A DNA stretch of 64,000 nucleotides, from contig SCFE01000104.1 in the NCBI GenBank assembly GCA_004352715.1, positions 1,608,122 to 1,672,121 on the forward strand, in the 5' to 3' direction. Made by a program: the position numbers and the translations under genes. The notes below the pieces were generated by a model. The model was not told the DNA's origin. It made no database searches and saw nothing but the letters and a program-made list of their open reading frames with translations. Shown here piece after piece: positions 47,371-59,500 of the stretch; the stretch's first letter is position 1; each line of letters begins with the position of its first letter. The stretch comes from Hofstenia miamia (taxonomy: Eukaryota > Xenacoelomorpha > Acoela).

Positions 47371-50300
47371 ATTTGAAATAATAACATATTATCTCAATTC
47401 TATTATCAATATCATATCGATTCATTGGTAAAATGCAGACGAAAATGGTGAAGACAGATAGTATGTAATAAATCGAGAATATATTTTATCAAATGAGAAT
47501 ATACAATTCGAGAATATACTATAGCTAATGAGAATAAAGTTTATATAAAGAAATGTTTGTGTGCAGGTTTTCCACAAACATCTAATCAGTATTTATTTTT
47601 TGAACTAGCTGTAAATATACAAGAGCATCTTCTTTGAAATGTATCTAAAAGCACAAAGAATATCTTGCTATCTTGCTGCATAAAATTAACATTTAATTGC
47701 CTATGTCCTTTATAAATAACAAATTATCTTCCCCATTATCAAGCAATTCTTTGCAATGAGCTTACGGTGAAATTGCAAAATCCGGAGATATCGACACAGC
47801 TACTGATAGACGAATTAAAACTAAAGTGCATTGCTGTGCAGTACCATACGCAAGGGTGTTCCCCGAAACCTTTTTCAATATTGTTTTTGAATGGTTAAAT
47901 CAAAAATTTTTCCGCAAAAATGAAGCAATTATAAGACTAACTATTTTTGTATGGTGAAAATTTTGCGAACTTCACCCACCTAAGAATAATTAATGCTACA
48001 CATTATTGGGGTTCCTTAGCACTCCCCCGCCCTCTATTAAGCTTTTCATTATTGCTCAAAATGCCGTGGAGCTTCCTATTGAGACTTAGGGCCTTTTCTA
48101 TTTTTATTGGGATAATAATATTATTATTACAAAAACGAACTTAATAAAAATGTCCTAAGCATCTGTTCACTTTATGTATAGTACTGTTTTTCAACTGGGG
48201 TCATAGTCTTTGAATTTTTGCAAAGCAATCATAGTTGTTAGTATAAAAAAGTAGATAAATTAGCAAGACTAGTTTGGTAAGTTAAGAATGATTTCTAGTC
48301 AATTCCACTATTTCGAAGTTCTAAATCCAATATTAAATGTAGATCAAATTGTTCCTTAATTTGAAGATTTGATCACGCTATCAAAATAATAATTGCATCA
48401 AATTTCTAAAACCTTGAAATTGATAGTACTAATATAAAGAGTGGTTGTACAAAATTTCGCTTGAATATCTTAGACCTTAGGCAACTTTTCCATGAATATC
48501 CATGGATATTATTTCCACATCAATTAGCATGGATATTGATATAGTCTTAATTATATTGGATATCCATAAATATCTGTGGATATTAAACAAACCACACTGT
48601 CGAGTAATTGAGGTAAGTGTTTTCTTCTGATTAGTTAATTTGCATTGCGTCAATTATGAAAATCAAGAGGTATTAGAATTCTTTATAGCTACGATAATTC
48701 CAAGAATATATAAATTATTGATTTTTTCTGAGTGTTCAAACCGCACCTTCGATTTTATAATTGGATGTTAGTTCCACTTTAGCTCACCCACTTCATTGGC
48801 AAGGAATCCCATGATTCGTCTTTTACGTAGAAATTTCTTGCTGATACTATGAATTTAGCTTCTCACCCTTCACGTTATCCACACTAATATCTAAGATAAG
48901 GATAATTTGTCAATTTAGTTAGAAGTTGAAATAGTTTTTAGTAGTGCTGGATCCGGTCCGGTTAGTCCGGTTAGGTTAAAACTGTTTTAATTGGTCCTTT
49001 CCCGGTCAAATTAGTTTATACTACAGGTAGACGAGCCGGTTAGTACAGTGCTGCCGTTTATGGTATGGCCATGTATGGTAAGGCGAAATTTCTTAACCAT
49101 CCCTATTTCAAATTTCGTCCGTACATTATGGCCATAATGGGCATTATGTAAAATATGGTTAATTATGGCAAAATGTACGTTGGATGAGGTACTAGCAATA
49201 TATAAAAGTGCTTGCAGGGTTAAACACATATAAAATAGATTTTCATTTTGTACTCTTTGTTTAAACAAGAAGATTCCAGGTTATAATTAAATATAAATTA
49301 GTTTTATGTTTAAGGTGTTCAGCCTTATACACTACATATATATATATACAAAAAGACATTGATTTTGTAGTTATATCACATTGGAAGATTATATTTTTTG
49401 TTCAAAGTAGCCCCGCTCTACGGTACGGCTTCTGAAATCCTTACGATAAATTTCACTGAATATTATTTCGCACTGAGTTTTTAGATATATATGATTTTTA
49501 AAAAAAAACTAGAGAATCTCTGCAATTAATATATTTATGGTTTAGGTCATGCAACAGTCACACAGTTAGTCTTTTGAATAATGTAAGATAACCAATCATG
49601 TGGTATCACCAACGTTGACTTTTGCAGCTTAAGCTAAGTCAAATATTGAATTAATATTGTTCTCTTTGATAATAACTATTAGTAATCCCAAGAAACAACT
49701 CCGCGATATTTTCGAAACTTTTGCTTTTCATGGGATTTATCATCAATTCGAAGCAAATTTGTTTCAAATAGTAGTTCCTTCATTCATTCAGAAGAAAATG
49801 CTTGTTTCTGAATATTTATTTAAACTCATTTTATGCTTAAAATGTGCCCTCCATTATTTTAAATGTTTTACAGAGTTGCTCCCTATTTTGAAAAATATTG
49901 ATCAGAATTAATTCATCAATAATTATAAAATAATTTAAATATTTGATGTTTCCTTTCAAAAATATACAAATAAACAACTGCTTCTGCGGTAAATTAATGA
50001 TTTATTTTGTATACATCTACATCTGGCCAAAAGTGGGCGAGGATAAATCCAATTAGCGGTTTGTTTTTCTACGGATCAGGTAATATTTAGTATGTTTCAG
50101 AATATGTAAGGATTTCTTACACACAAAACTTAAAATATATGAAAGCTTAGTGTGCTAAAACAGTTGCAAAAGTTTTAAGGCTTTATGAAATAGTGCAAAG
50201 TTTCGAGCGTTATTTGAAACTACCATTTAGATCATCGCATCAATGTAGTTTCGTGCTAAAGGAGGCCTTCCTGAAATTGTCAGAACTTGTTTAATGATTT

Positions 50301-51990
50301 TTACGACTTGTACATGTAAATGAGACCAATTCAGTGTAGAAATTCTACAATGTAATGCATAATTGCTTGTAAAATATGCCTAATAGAAACAAAAATTTCG
50401 TTTTTTTTCACTGATCTGCAATTCTGTTGAATATTTTAAATTCCATAAAGAGTTAGGGTAAATATATTTCACCCTCACTAAATTTTTATACAGGTATTCT
50501 GCATTGCATTGAGCAGAGCAATAACCATGCGCATTTCTCAGAAGTTTAATAAAAAATTTAACTACATCCATTAGTAAAATGAAATGGCATGAGTAATGAA
50601 TTTTAATTGTTTCCATTTTGTAATTTCTACTTTGGAATATTATGGCTAGTTTTGTTTGTTGTAAATGGCAGATGTAATTTGGTCATGAGATTTAATGCCA
50701 AGGAAAATTTGAAGTGATGCATATTCTATAATTGAATATTGTCTGTAATGAAATTTTTAATTATTCTGGAATCAATAGAAATTTTGTTCTTCCGTTTTGC
50801 ATAAGAATTTCCATTCAGTTCTTTTTACCCAATTGATATCAATACGATTCTTGCTAAAATGACGTGATACGATGTCATACTTGGCTTTAGCTTTGCAGCT
50901 TTAGGAGAATCTAAGGCATAGATGGAAATGCTGCAATCGGAGAAAAAACAGGACGAACTTGGGTCGAGGTATTGGAAAAGATGGCTGAGATTTAAAATGG
51001 ATTATTGCACAACAGATACACGAAAACACAACGCTAAAAATTTACAGACAATGCGTTGAAAAATAGAATTGCATTTAATTGGTTAACCCTACACTACATT
51101 GCATCCAAACTGTTGTAGTCCAAATTCAGTCTATTCTTGTATCAAAATATTGATATATAATAACTTAATTATTTTCTATAACTTAACAATGTATAAAATG
51201 AATAGTCAAAAGTTCATTTCAAATGCCTGGATTCTTTAAAAATAATTTTTCGCATAAAGTTTTCAAAAATATAAATTTTTCGATGGATGTTCTAAGTTAT
51301 TCATAAAGTTATTGTTTCACAAATACATAGCCAAAAGTCTTACAGCATAGCATTCCAAGAAACAACTACAACTATTTTCATTACTAAAATTTAACAAAAC
51401 ATCTTACTAAAATTTGTGAGTCTTGTATTTGGTTTAAAATTTGAATTTGGATTTTTCTAAGTTTTATTTAGTTTCCGAATTTGGTCTAATACTTGATTTT
51501 CAATATAGTTTTTGTGAGTAATGATAAAAAAATAGTTTTTACTGCGTAGTTCAGTAACTTTGAGGTTAATTTTTATTGAAATTTTCTATAAATCCTTATA
51601 AAATATCAAAAAACGAAATTTTAATTAAATTTTCCATAGATTTACATTTTGAAGTAAATAAAAGCTTTTAAAATTTTCAAAGCATTGCTATCAATATTTT
51701 TCATTTTTTGCCTACTTTACTTTTGTTTGATTGAATAAAGTATTATAGTTTTCCTGTTCAGACAAACGATTTTTCTATCTTCAAGGCCTCAAAAATCAAT
51801 AAAATATATCACAAACAATGGAATATATGAACTAAAAACTAAAAAGATATTTTTATATTTGACAAATTATATATTTCAATGCGTTTAACTTTCCTTAAAA
51901 TCAGAGAAAATCCATTCAAGTTGTGATTCAAGGATTAGAATAGTTCTTAGAAAAATACTAGAGCAATTCTGTTTACCTACAATAAATAAT
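47371..51990. other. intergenic between transposase fragment and PAN gene B
   Basis: About 4.6 kb without a supported gene. Notable items are a cluster of GGATAT/ATATCC words at 48490-48595, GGTTAGTCCGG-type words at 48950-49040, and the 16-bp palindrome CATTATGGCCATAATG at 49124-49139. I see no clear core promoter before 52013. Confidence 0.45.
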
Positions 51991-51995
51991 AATTA

Positions 51996-52008
51996 TATTT
52001 TTTATTAG
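51996..52008 (+). promoter_or_regulatory. 3' splice acceptor-like site just upstream of the PAN gene B start codon
   Basis: A T-rich stretch followed by ATTAG, then AAAA and the ATG, so the AG (52007-52008) lies exactly four bases before the start codon, as in copy A. It may be a 5'UTR intron acceptor or a spliced-leader acceptor. Confidence 0.55.
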
Positions 52009-52012
52009 AAAA

Positions 52013-52404
52013 ATGAAATCTGTGTGGATCATCTGCATTTCATTCAACGTAGTGCACAATATCTTGCGTTATGGTACAAGACAAATGGTATTTGATGATT
52101 ACCTGCCATCTTCATCGATGCATCACAGCCAACTCATTATGGAAAGCTATAATGTTAGAAAATCTATTTGCTTGAAAGAATGTTTGAGTACATTATACTG
52201 TAAGTCAGTTGGTTATTCATTTGAGCAGAGTAGATGTAAGTTATTTAAAGAAGACAGATTTACATCTTCATCCAGCTTTTTCAGAGAATCTAATTCTTCT
52301 TACGAATACTTTGGAATGTTGCGCAACACTGAACCTCTATGTGCAGTTAAGGATGTGGTAAATATTGACCCATTCAGTAACGATGGGTTTTGTGAGATTA
52401 ATAG
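52013..52404 (+). CDS. PAN-domain gene copy B, exon 1 (signal peptide + PAN/apple domain)
   Basis: A 392-bp first coding exon. ATG at 52013 opens MKSVWIICISFNVVHNILRY, a likely signal peptide. A PAN/apple domain follows with SICLKECLSTLYCKSVGYS and SRCKLFKEDRF, then SYEYFGML and GFCEIN at the exon end. The donor is GTATGC at 52405. All cysteines of copy A are conserved; differences cluster around the segment after DRFT and before the FGML block. The open frame continues artificially into the intron to 52519, where it reads through a (TA)n tract. The protein is probably extracellular; its ligand is unknown. Copy B is transcribed away from copy A, giving a divergent pair separated by about 50 kb of transposon-rich DNA. 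Confidence 0.88.
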
Positions 52405-52716
52405 GTATGCTATCTTAGCAAAACTGCACCACATTAAGTTGTCAACCCAACATATATATATATATATATATAATGGGATGTATGTGCATGTGAATATTTA
52501 TACTGGTTCTACATACTAAGATATTTTTTGAAAAAATTTTTTTTTAACACATTAAAAAACTAATGTTTCACAAATGTGGTTTGTATGTTTCGAAATATGT
52601 ATGCAAATAATTGTGAAAGTTAAAGTTCACCTAAGGACGCCATTTTTACTGGTGCTGTAAGTTATGGAAAATTTTATACCGCTAACCTTTCATAGGAATA
52701 TTTCCATAGTGTACTA

Positions 52717-52766
<50 letters not shown>
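52717..52766. repeat. long (TA)n microsatellite
   Basis: About 20-25 TA units directly left of the Tc1-like derivative. Other TA tracts in this intron are at about 52452-52471, 53290-53316 and 55527-55560. Confidence 0.95.
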
Positions 52767-52771
<5 letters not shown>

Positions 52772-53289
52772 GTGGCCACAAAAAACAACATTCGTAGTTT
52801 TATTTATAATAACATATAAAACTGTTCACAAAATACATAAGATGTTTAATCATGTATGCAATGCTTCATTGCGATGATATATGGAATTTATCAAAGATTT
52901 TGTCCTCCATCAAGTCATTCTAAATCTCTGTAAGTTTGATAGAGCGCATTATAAATATTTGGAGTCTCGTATTCACGTTGCAACTTGGTTTGCATTAGAT
53001 CCCAGTTATGATCTGTAGGGTTCTGAGCTGAGTGAAGGCCACTCTAATGTAGAAATTGTTGTGTGGTAATTAGGTGTTTTGTAAATTCAGATAGATTATT
53101 ACCAGGGTTGCCATCTTAGCACAAATTAAAATTTGATTTTTTTTGGAAACTACATGTAATTTATAAATTATTTACTTCTTTGTAAAATGTTGAGAGATGC
53201 CTTTGTATTTTATATGGCTCATAAATTTTATCAATTGAATATTTTTTTATAAAATTTAGAGGAACGGGTAACTTTTTTGGTCATGACTG
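52767..53289 (-). mobile_element. internally deleted Tc1-like element, 523 bp
   Basis: Ends: left TAGTTGTGGCCACAAAAAAC, right (reverse complement) CAGTCATGACCAAAAAAGTT, imperfectly matching and each set in (TA)n. On the minus strand a C-terminal transposase piece reads SAQNPTDHNWDLMQTKLQ, a damaged PAQSPDLNPIENLWDLMKTKL block. The catalytic first two thirds are missing. Confidence 0.75.
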
Positions 53290-53453
53290 TATATATATAT
53301 ATATATATATATATATTGGGTTTTACAAAAAATCAAATATTTGCCATTTTGTTGTCAAGCAATTGCTTTTTCTTCTACGAAGAAACTAGCTGTTCAAGAG
53401 AACTGGAGTCAATTCAGTGGATATTGTGAAAACGATTTTGATAGTTCTATGTC

Positions 53454-53805
53454 AAGAGATGAACATGGGCCGAGCTAGTTTCGACGAATTCCGTAATAAT
53501 AAAGTTGAACAGAAAAATGTACATTTTGGAAATTTTATATAAGTATTATATTCTTTCAAAATTTTAACTTAGAATCTTCAATTTTAGTGCTTAGATTTTA
53601 ATAGAAGTATCTATCATATCAAATTTTGGTTGAGCAAACCGACAAATTAAACAAAATTTGTTGACAAGTAATATAAATATAGCACTAAAATGGCAGAGTT
53701 AGAGTTGGCATTAATGTAAATTAGCTTGGTCGGATTCAGGTTTGACCTAAAGTTTCTTTGCCGGGCCGTGCTTGTGCCTACATTTTCGGCCCATGTTCAT
53801 CTCTG
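53454..53805. mobile_element. hAT-type MITE, about 352 bp
   Basis: Left end AAGAGATGAACATGGGCCGA; right end, reverse complemented, CAGAGATGAACATGGGCCGA: 19 of 20 bases agree. The CAGAGATG start resembles other hAT-type ends in the window (41359, 58639). No convincing 8-bp target duplication and no coding capacity. Confidence 0.75.
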
Positions 53806-54299
53806 AAGTCAACAATGGTTAGGATTTCATGTACTCAGTTCGTTCTAGGATTGAAAATAAGGTTTCGCTTAGTGAGGTAGCCAATGTCGATTTGTAGTTA
53901 AGTATGAGGAGCTGCAAAATACTGTGTTTCAGCACTATCAGAAGTAGTCATTTTAAGATATTGTGAAAATAAATAAGTTGTTTCGAAAATTCGCGAACTC
54001 AGCATTGCTAAGGAACGGTGCCCTAAAAAACCAAACTAAGTCCTCCCTGCGTACTTTAAGTATGAGAATTACAGCAGCTAATTATGCGTAAGTGGATCGC
54101 TGAAGATTTACATTATTTGCACCTTTTATTTTGAAGTAGAAAATAATTATTCGCATTCCCCATAACAACAGCTCATTTGCATATACATAAAGTTTTGATT
54201 GTTGTTAAAGAAAATGGACGTGATAATTTTAAAATTTTTTGCAATTGTTTTCGAAAATAATTTACTAGGGTAATTTTGACTACTAGCACACTTTCAAGG

Positions 54300-54444
54300 A
54301 GTGAGCGTTCAATACCTAGGTTTTCAAAATTGATTTTGATTGGCTAAATCAAAAAAATTTTCAGCAAAATTTTAAAAAAACCTAAAAACTCATTTTATCA
54401 TGACTGAGATGTCCCCCCGTCAGAAAATCCTGCGTACGCCCCTG
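54300..54444. mobile_element. repeat fragment with hAT-like end CAGGGGCGTACGCAGG
   Basis: The right edge, reverse complemented, reads CAGGGGCGTACGCAGGATTT. The body matches 43745-43895 over about 120 bp. The opposite end was not recognised. Confidence 0.55.
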
Positions 54445-54539
54445 CTATTATTTATAATTATTATTCAAGTTGCTAGTTTATGTTGCAACGTCAGGGGTAG
54501 CTGCAAATGGTTGTTTTGGTGAAGCTTCATGCTTGACAA

Positions 54540-55240
54540 AACAAAAAATTGTAAAGATTTTCTCCAAAACCATCTAAACAAAATTGGCCCACAAATTCAA
54601 CATGCCAGCCAAGCTAGCAGCAAGGAAGGCAGCAATCATATGTTCTAGCAATGGAATTCAACAGACAGGAAAAATGCGCTTTCCACAGATGAGAGCAATT
54701 TTCACCAACATGATTGTTATCAAAGATTGGTAAAACGCCCTTTTTGGAGCCTCACTATTCAATTCGCTGTACACCGCAAGAACGGTAAAGAGTTTTGACG
54801 ATGTCAAGGTATGGGGCTCATTTGCAGCAGGTAGGCTTGGCGGCCTATCATTTCGTGCTAAGTTCGCAAACATGAGCACTGAGTGTTTCGTAAGAAAATG
54901 TAATTCGGGACATGTAAAGACTGGGATGCACCATATTCCAACATGAACATGTCCCATGCCAAATGTCAAGAAGGACGAAGGCCTGATTCCAGGAAAATCG
55001 GATTGAGGTTTAGATTTTGGCTTAGATACAGTCTAGACTTCAATCGCATTGCAAATCTCTGGGAAGCGATAAATCAGAAAATTGATCGGAAGAAATCAAA
55101 ATCACTGGCATCAATAAAACTGAAATAACAATTGATTAGTGCCTTCAGACAATGTCGGAAGAATGTTGTTGACTTTTCAAGAGCATGTCACATTGAAATA
55201 CCGCTGTGGAGCGAAATAAATGGTGTTTGTCTAAGTATTT
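54540..55240 (+). pseudogene. Tc1-like transposase remnant
   Basis: Heavily decayed plus-strand reading with LSTDESNFHQH (SDESxF block) near 54680 and FWLRYSLDFNRIANLWEAIN followed by QKIDRKK near 55015-55095 (WPxxSPDLNPIENLWxxxKxxI block). It ends near 55230. Inactive. Lies in intron 1 of PAN gene B. Confidence 0.7.
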
Positions 55241-55522
55241 GACAAATATTGATAATTATTTGAAACAATAATGTTGCAGACTGATATCATTCCCCATTAT
55301 AGTATTTGCGTGTTTGTTTTTTATGTTTTATTATGTCCTGTTAATTGAAAAACGCAGTTATTCTGAACTGCATAGAATTGTTATATTAAATTGAGAATAT
55401 CAAGGAGGCCCCGTAGAAATGTGGCAAGATCAATAGCGCATAATGTATCTTTTAATTAAAGATGTTCTGAAGGTATCGGCCTGCAAATGGGAAAAAGCAA
55501 TTGTTCGGAGCCTTTTTCGGTA

Positions 55523-55565
<43 letters not shown>

Positions 55566-56398
55566 TATTTCACTCTATTATAATTTTAAAAAATACTGTA
55601 GATTTCTTAAATAAACTGGTGAAATCAACAAAATCACTCAAGTGCCACAAAATAATTATGGCAAATCTTGATGCAAACTCAATTTTGCGAACACTCCTTG
55701 TGGAGGTATATAGATATAGTCAGTGGCATCACAATGCAGTGGTGACACCTCAAAAACTTTAAATTTGATAGAAGGAAAAAATTGGTTGTAAAAGCGAATG
55801 CAGGCTAGGATAATTGCATCAATTTTGCGTTAGCCTTTCTCGATACTGAGGAGGATTGTGAAAGTAATCAACGTTTACTTCATTTTAGATGTTTCTATCA
55901 AGATGTCAAAATCTGCACTTCGTAATTTTCAATAGAAATAAAATATTTTCAAATTCAAATTTAGCTTCTCAAGTTTCTTTGTCGAACGCAATACAGAGTA
56001 GCAATCGTTCATGTTAATAGCATCGATTTTAGAAGAATTTAATACCTCAGTTTCTGAAAGTTTAAGAATTACACAAGAATTATTTTGAAGCATGAAAGCT
56101 AAGCACCAAAAATTTCTTAAACCGTTCTAAGGGCTGCAATGGATTTTGGATGATTTCTTTCACTTGCTGTTTAAGCGATTATTCATTTTAATTACAGCAC
56201 TTACTTTATAATTTGTTCATTAACAATTTTTCGGATGTCTTGAATTACAAGTCAAATATCTCGATTAAAAGCATGCTATATTTAAGGGTAAATTTTCTGT
56301 CATTCCTAAATACAGTATTATTCAATTTAAAATTGCTTTTTTCAAACTAGTTTTATAGTAAGTATATATGATGATGAATAATTTTACTGAACCTATAG

Positions 56399-56580
56399 TA
56401 AGAAAAATGTTGTTGATGGAACATGGAGCAAGTGGACTGTTTTTGACGAAATTCCAGTAGAGCCCGCTAGATGGAGAAAGTATTCAGTAGATTATGTTAA
56501 GAATATAGAATTCGAATATCGTGATTGGATCATTTGGCACAGTTTTTATACAAAAGGAAGTGCATATTTATATCACTACT
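56399..56580 (+). CDS. PAN-domain gene copy B, exon 2
   Basis: A 182-bp exon between acceptor AG (56397-56398) and donor GTAAGT at 56581. It joins exon 1 with the same phase as in copy A (AG + T) and leaves one base. The peptide KKNVVDGTWSKWTVFDEIPV continues with EPARWRKY, DYV and a Trp/Tyr-rich tail ending AYLYHY. Roughly 68% of residues match copy A, lower than in exon 1. No stop codon in either copy. The GTWSxW start is TSP1-like, but the cysteine pattern is absent, so the fold is unassigned. Confidence 0.85.
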
Positions 56581-59500
56581 GTAAGTCAAGCTTCAACATT
56601 TTTAAAATTGTTGCATTTGCTCAAGCGATGAGTTTAATTTGCTGATGTTTCTATTTTTATTATTATACATGTTGCTTCGTTTTAATATAATGAGTAGTGT
56701 AATGTAGTGATGTTACTTCTAGAATTACAATCCCTAAAACATGAGCTTTTTATTACACATGAAAAATGTGACCGATGTATTTTGATAAAGTTTTGTTATT
56801 TATGACTATTAATTACTTCTCACGTATTACATATTTTAGATAGCTCGACAAGGTATATATTAAGGTAATTTTAAAAATTTTAATAAATTTGTAACAAAAT
56901 GATTATAGAAATAGGTCTCGCATATGCTCTCCTTCCCAACTAATGATTCATTCAAATATTTATTGTTCAGGAGAGAATCAGGAGGTTCAAGAAACAGGAT
57001 TTTCACACAAATCTGCAAAATATACAAAAGTTGGTAAACATTTGGTCTCAATTTCACCGCACTACAAGTGTAAGAAATATACTTTGTAATGAATGCTTAT
57101 TTGCTGATCGAATCAGTATCATTGTATTTGTAAGTTGTCAATAAGAGGTCTTTACACACGGCAAATGCAAGTCCAGAACTCTTCAAGGATTTGTGTTGGT
57201 AGAAAGTGTAGTTTGCATAAATATGACAATTAATTTGCTCAATAAACAGAATTCCATTAAAAAGGTTTTCCAGTTTTTATACGAAATTCAAACCAAAATT
57301 ATAATAAAATAATTTTACTCAATATATTTAAAAATGAAGATCAATAATTATTGAGTTTATTTCTTCTAGTAAAGGTATATAGACATATAGTATATAGTTT
57401 CTTTGTGGGTAAACTACCCATGTCCACTTTTGATTACTAATTCTAGCATTATATTTTTAAATTGAAGATTTTGTTCTTTTTCAAAATAACCTTCTGGGAA
57501 AGTATTATGCTTAGAAAAATAGGGAACACATACAGGTGGGGTCTCGAATTGTCTATTCTTTTTACAGGGGGACCTGCTACCCACCCGCGAATGCGTGATA
57601 TTTTACAGTACCATACTTTTACAAGCTTGTTGCTAGCGGTAACTCTTAAACCGAACTGTTTCCTTATTATATTGCGAATCAACATTTGAAACCCTTTTGA
57701 CAAATCAATTAACCGCAATATTTTCAGTACTTAATTGGCTAAGCACAACTTCGGGTAATTTTAAGCAAAGAAACAAAGGTAAAAAATCTTTTTGGAACCA
57801 CTCAATGCCTGAGTGCCGGACTGGAGCAATTTTTGAGAAATTTTTGAGAATATTACATTATTTGTCGATTATTATCTGTAAATCAAATCAATATGCTACA
57901 GATCCCGCACTTGGTTAATCCCCACTGCCGTACATTCATCAGTGCGTTATTAGAATATGAATGAAAATTTGTAAAAATGAAATGTTTTTCTTTTTGCAAC
58001 TTAAATTGACATAAAGGTCTAAAGATCTCTTGTATCCTCAATGCAAATATTTTTAACCACATAGGTTGAAGGAAATGAGTTTTAGACAGTATTGCAATGA
58101 ATTTGTCAAAAATATTCAAAAGTTGAGTTGTAATTTTAATTGGAACTAGATGGCGCTTTCCAGATGCAAAGGTTGATGAAACCTTTCTTGAAAATATGTT
58201 GGGAAGAGCAATACTGGAACACTGTTTCAGTATTAGCTTGCTGTACATACCAGTTTACTGTTAACTCAATAGTTCTTCCTTTGATAATTTCTTAAAGCAA
58301 AGAGCAACTTTGAAGTACTAAATATACAGCGTTTTGTTAATGCCTAACTGAGACAGCAGCTCTTGGAAAGAGGTCAATGCAGAACGGAATAAAACTGGCA
58401 GGCTTGGTAATTTTGAGATTTTTGGAAAAAACAGTTCTTTATGATTCATATGTTATTTATTTCTTTGAACGATATGGAGGTTAGAGGTCACAAAAACTTG
58501 ATAATGTACAAAATGTTAACAGAAACCGTTTATTCGTGAAAGAATTTACTATTTGTGAGTTGCCTATATAGGAATGGCAGATGGGATGCTTTCTTTATGC
58601 CAAGTTCATCGCGAACTTGCTATGAGTCATTCCAAGTGCAGAGATGGAAGTGGGGCGATTAGACCCATGGGGCAGGGTGGGCGGGGCAGGTCGGGGAGGG
58701 TGTGGAGCAAGATTTTTCTAAAGTGGATACCCATGGAGCAAAAGTGGGGTAAAAACCCTTTTTAGTTAAAAAAGATTGCCATTTTAGAGATTTTAAACAT
58801 TATCCGATGTAATCGATTGGCTTTGAAACCACTGTAGCGGTTATCCAACAGGTTTGCAATATAAGGTTCACCTGACACTGCTGATTTCACTCTACTTACA
58901 AACAATTTCTGAAAAATGACCGCGTAATCAATACGAAAAATCAGAAAACTCTAAACTCAAGTGAGCAAGTCAGCGTTTCTTTAAATGGAATAGCAATCGA
59001 GTGTTAAAAGTTTCTGCTAAATCAATAAGCTGGAAAAACAAGTTTTTTTCAAGGTTATTGAACGTGTTTTGTAAAATGCGAAGGGAATTTTATTTTAGCA
59101 ACTTTTCAAAATTTTGCAACATATGCATGTTTGTTATTACTATCTAATTCATTAATTTTAAAATCGATTTTAATTGAATTTATATTAACAGGTATAATCC
59201 TTTGTGCTGACAACTTCAAGCATCTTTCACGTGCTGTTAATCATTTTCATCAATTTTGCATAATTGCGTGTTAAGCATACTATATACTGTTTGATAGAAC
59301 AACACCAGGTGAAAGTTGTCTTCAGCTTTAAAATGGTAGCTATAACATTGAATGGGAGGTATATAAAAAAACCTCTAAGATTTAGAAATGTTTTGCAAAG
59401 TAGGCTATTTTTAGTAGGCCATATAGCTTGTTCAGTATCTATCCGAACTTCAAAATTGTAGTACTATTCGATTTTTCATCGATAAATCTTGAAAACAACT

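Larger units (their letters stand above)
52405..56398 (+). other. intron 1 of PAN gene B (about 4 kb), transposon-rich
   Basis: Donor GTATGC at 52405, acceptor CTATAG at 56393-56398. It is nearly ten times longer than the 413-bp intron of copy A; the excess includes two Tc1-type remnants, a hAT-type MITE, another repeat fragment and long (TA)n tracts. Confidence 0.75.

Noticed and set aside
48944-49053. GGTTAGTCCGGTTAGG-rich segment considered as a short MITE starting TAGTGCTGGATCCGG
   Set aside because: The candidate right end (CAGTGCTG) is in direct, not inverted, orientation, and no target duplication is visible.
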